From Desulfoplanes sp. (GTDB lineage: Bacteria > Desulfobacterota > Desulfovibrionia > Desulfovibrionales > Desulfomicrobiaceae), in assembly GCA_028708105.1 (NCBI GenBank), contig JAQVZR010000160.1, positions 1 through 5,454 of the forward strand: a stretch of 5,454 nucleotides of DNA, written 5' to 3'. This document shows positions 5,019 through 5,454 of the stretch, in pieces; the stretch's first letter is position 1, and every line of letters starts with the position of its first letter. Both the position numbers and the translations under genes were made by a program. Below the pieces are notes generated by a model that made no database searches, was not told the origin of the DNA, and saw only the letters and a list, made by a program, of their open reading frames with translations.

Positions 5019-5454
5019 GTCAGGACCTCAACTTCACGGTCCAGGTGTACGCCAAAATGTACGAAGACCTCAGATGCGGCCTGATCCATCAACTCCAGGG
5101 CCTGTGCCGCTGTCCCCGATCCCGTATTCTCCAGAAAATTGGCATGAACAGGTGAAAAGCGCATTCCGCCACATGTCCGCCCCCGGAATCCGGCCCGGTC
5201 AAGGAACATGCCGGCGGACCCGTTCACGGGATTCTTGAACACACATCCGGCGCTATGGGCATGAAGGGGTTGCACGCTTTTTTTGCGCCTAAACCATAAT
5301 CGGGACTGCTCTCTGATCTCCTCACACGACGCGGGACGGAACGCAAAGACAGCCCCTAGAACAGCGTATACGCCATCATTTCCACGCAGAGAAAAATGTC
5401 GGTATCCGGCTGCACAATCACGACGTTGTATGCCGTGCACACCGGCTGCCGGTG
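5009..5454 (-). CDS. murB: UDP-N-acetylenolpyruvoylglucosamine reductase MurB, C-terminal part
   Basis: MurB reduces UDP-GlcNAc-enolpyruvate to UDP-MurNAc with NADPH and FAD in the cytoplasm, the second committed step of peptidoglycan precursor synthesis. Only the last 147 codons are in the window; the FAD-binding N-terminal domain lies beyond the right edge. Visible family motifs are RRDCAAGYRHFSL (substrate domain), SAGCVFKNP around 5254-5228, AGFRGRTCGG, HANFLENTGSGTAAQALELM, and a C-terminal LDREVEVL containing the conserved late acidic residue. The residue that protonates the substrate, Ser in E. coli (GSFFKNP), is Cys here (codon 5245-5243), a variant found in some MurB proteins. A GTG at 5440-5438 is internal, not a start, since the frame stays open to the edge and the family needs the missing domain. 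The gene overlaps ftsQ by 10 bases, and murC probably lies upstream outside the window. Confidence 0.95.
   Translation of the reverse strand, partial: PAAGVHGIQRRDCAAGYRHFSLRGNDGVYAVLGAVFAFRPASCEEIREQSRLWFRRKKSVQPLHAHSAGCVFKNPVNGSAGMFLDRAGFRGRTCGGMRFSPVHANFLENTGSGTAAQALELMDQAASEVFVHFGVHLDREVEVLTCP
5025..5029 (-). promoter_or_regulatory. Ribosome binding site of ftsQ inside murB
   Basis: GAGGT stands 6 bases before the ftsQ ATG and lies within the last codons of murB. With the 10-base gene overlap it fixes the ftsQ start and suggests translational coupling, in which ribosomes finishing murB help start ftsQ. Confidence 0.7.

Noticed and set aside
5009..5440. Short gene starting at GTG 5440
   Set aside because: The frame is open to the window edge and the protein begins in the middle of the MurB substrate domain, so this is an internal codon of a truncated murB.

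Overview
The window carries one strand of genes, all read right to left (minus strand), and is the distal part of a division and cell wall (dcw) cluster. In order of transcription it holds the C-terminal half of murB (cut by the right edge), ftsQ, ftsA, ftsZ, and a radical SAM protein whose C-terminus is cut by the left edge. No convincing gene lies on the plus strand. The long plus-strand open frames are antisense shadows of ftsA, ftsZ and ftsQ.

The gene order murB-ftsQ-ftsA-ftsZ without ddl, the moderate GC content, and the style of the FtsZ core and of the YgiQ-like/TIGR03960-like radical SAM protein fit a sulfate-reducer-type deltaproteobacterium, most likely Desulfovibrionales. That placement comes from family recall, not from a search.

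Region by region: 5009-5454 is the MurB C-terminus, which makes UDP-MurNAc for peptidoglycan. 4194-5018 is FtsQ, a membrane-anchored POTRA protein that overlaps murB by 10 bases. 4079-4193 is a non-coding gap with a strong ribosome binding site for ftsA. 2852-4078 is FtsA, the actin-like membrane tether. 2689-2851 is an ftsZ leader with an 11-bp inverted repeat and a competing pairing just upstream of the Shine-Dalgarno sequence. 1423-2688 is FtsZ, the tubulin-like GTPase. 1260-1422 is a structured gap without a T-tract terminator. 1-1259 is the radical SAM protein.

Together the genes couple precursor synthesis (MurB) to Z-ring assembly (FtsZ), its attachment to the membrane (FtsA), and recruitment of the periplasmic divisome (FtsQ). 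I see no mobile element, CRISPR array, RNA gene or clearly new multi-gene system. The most interesting points are subtle. FtsZ has two copies of the IPA-[YF]-[LI]-R tail peptide. An A8 slippery tract lies exactly where the FtsZ GTPase core meets its linker. The ftsZ leader can fold in two exclusive ways. There are also two unusually good intragenic inverted repeats in the radical SAM gene.
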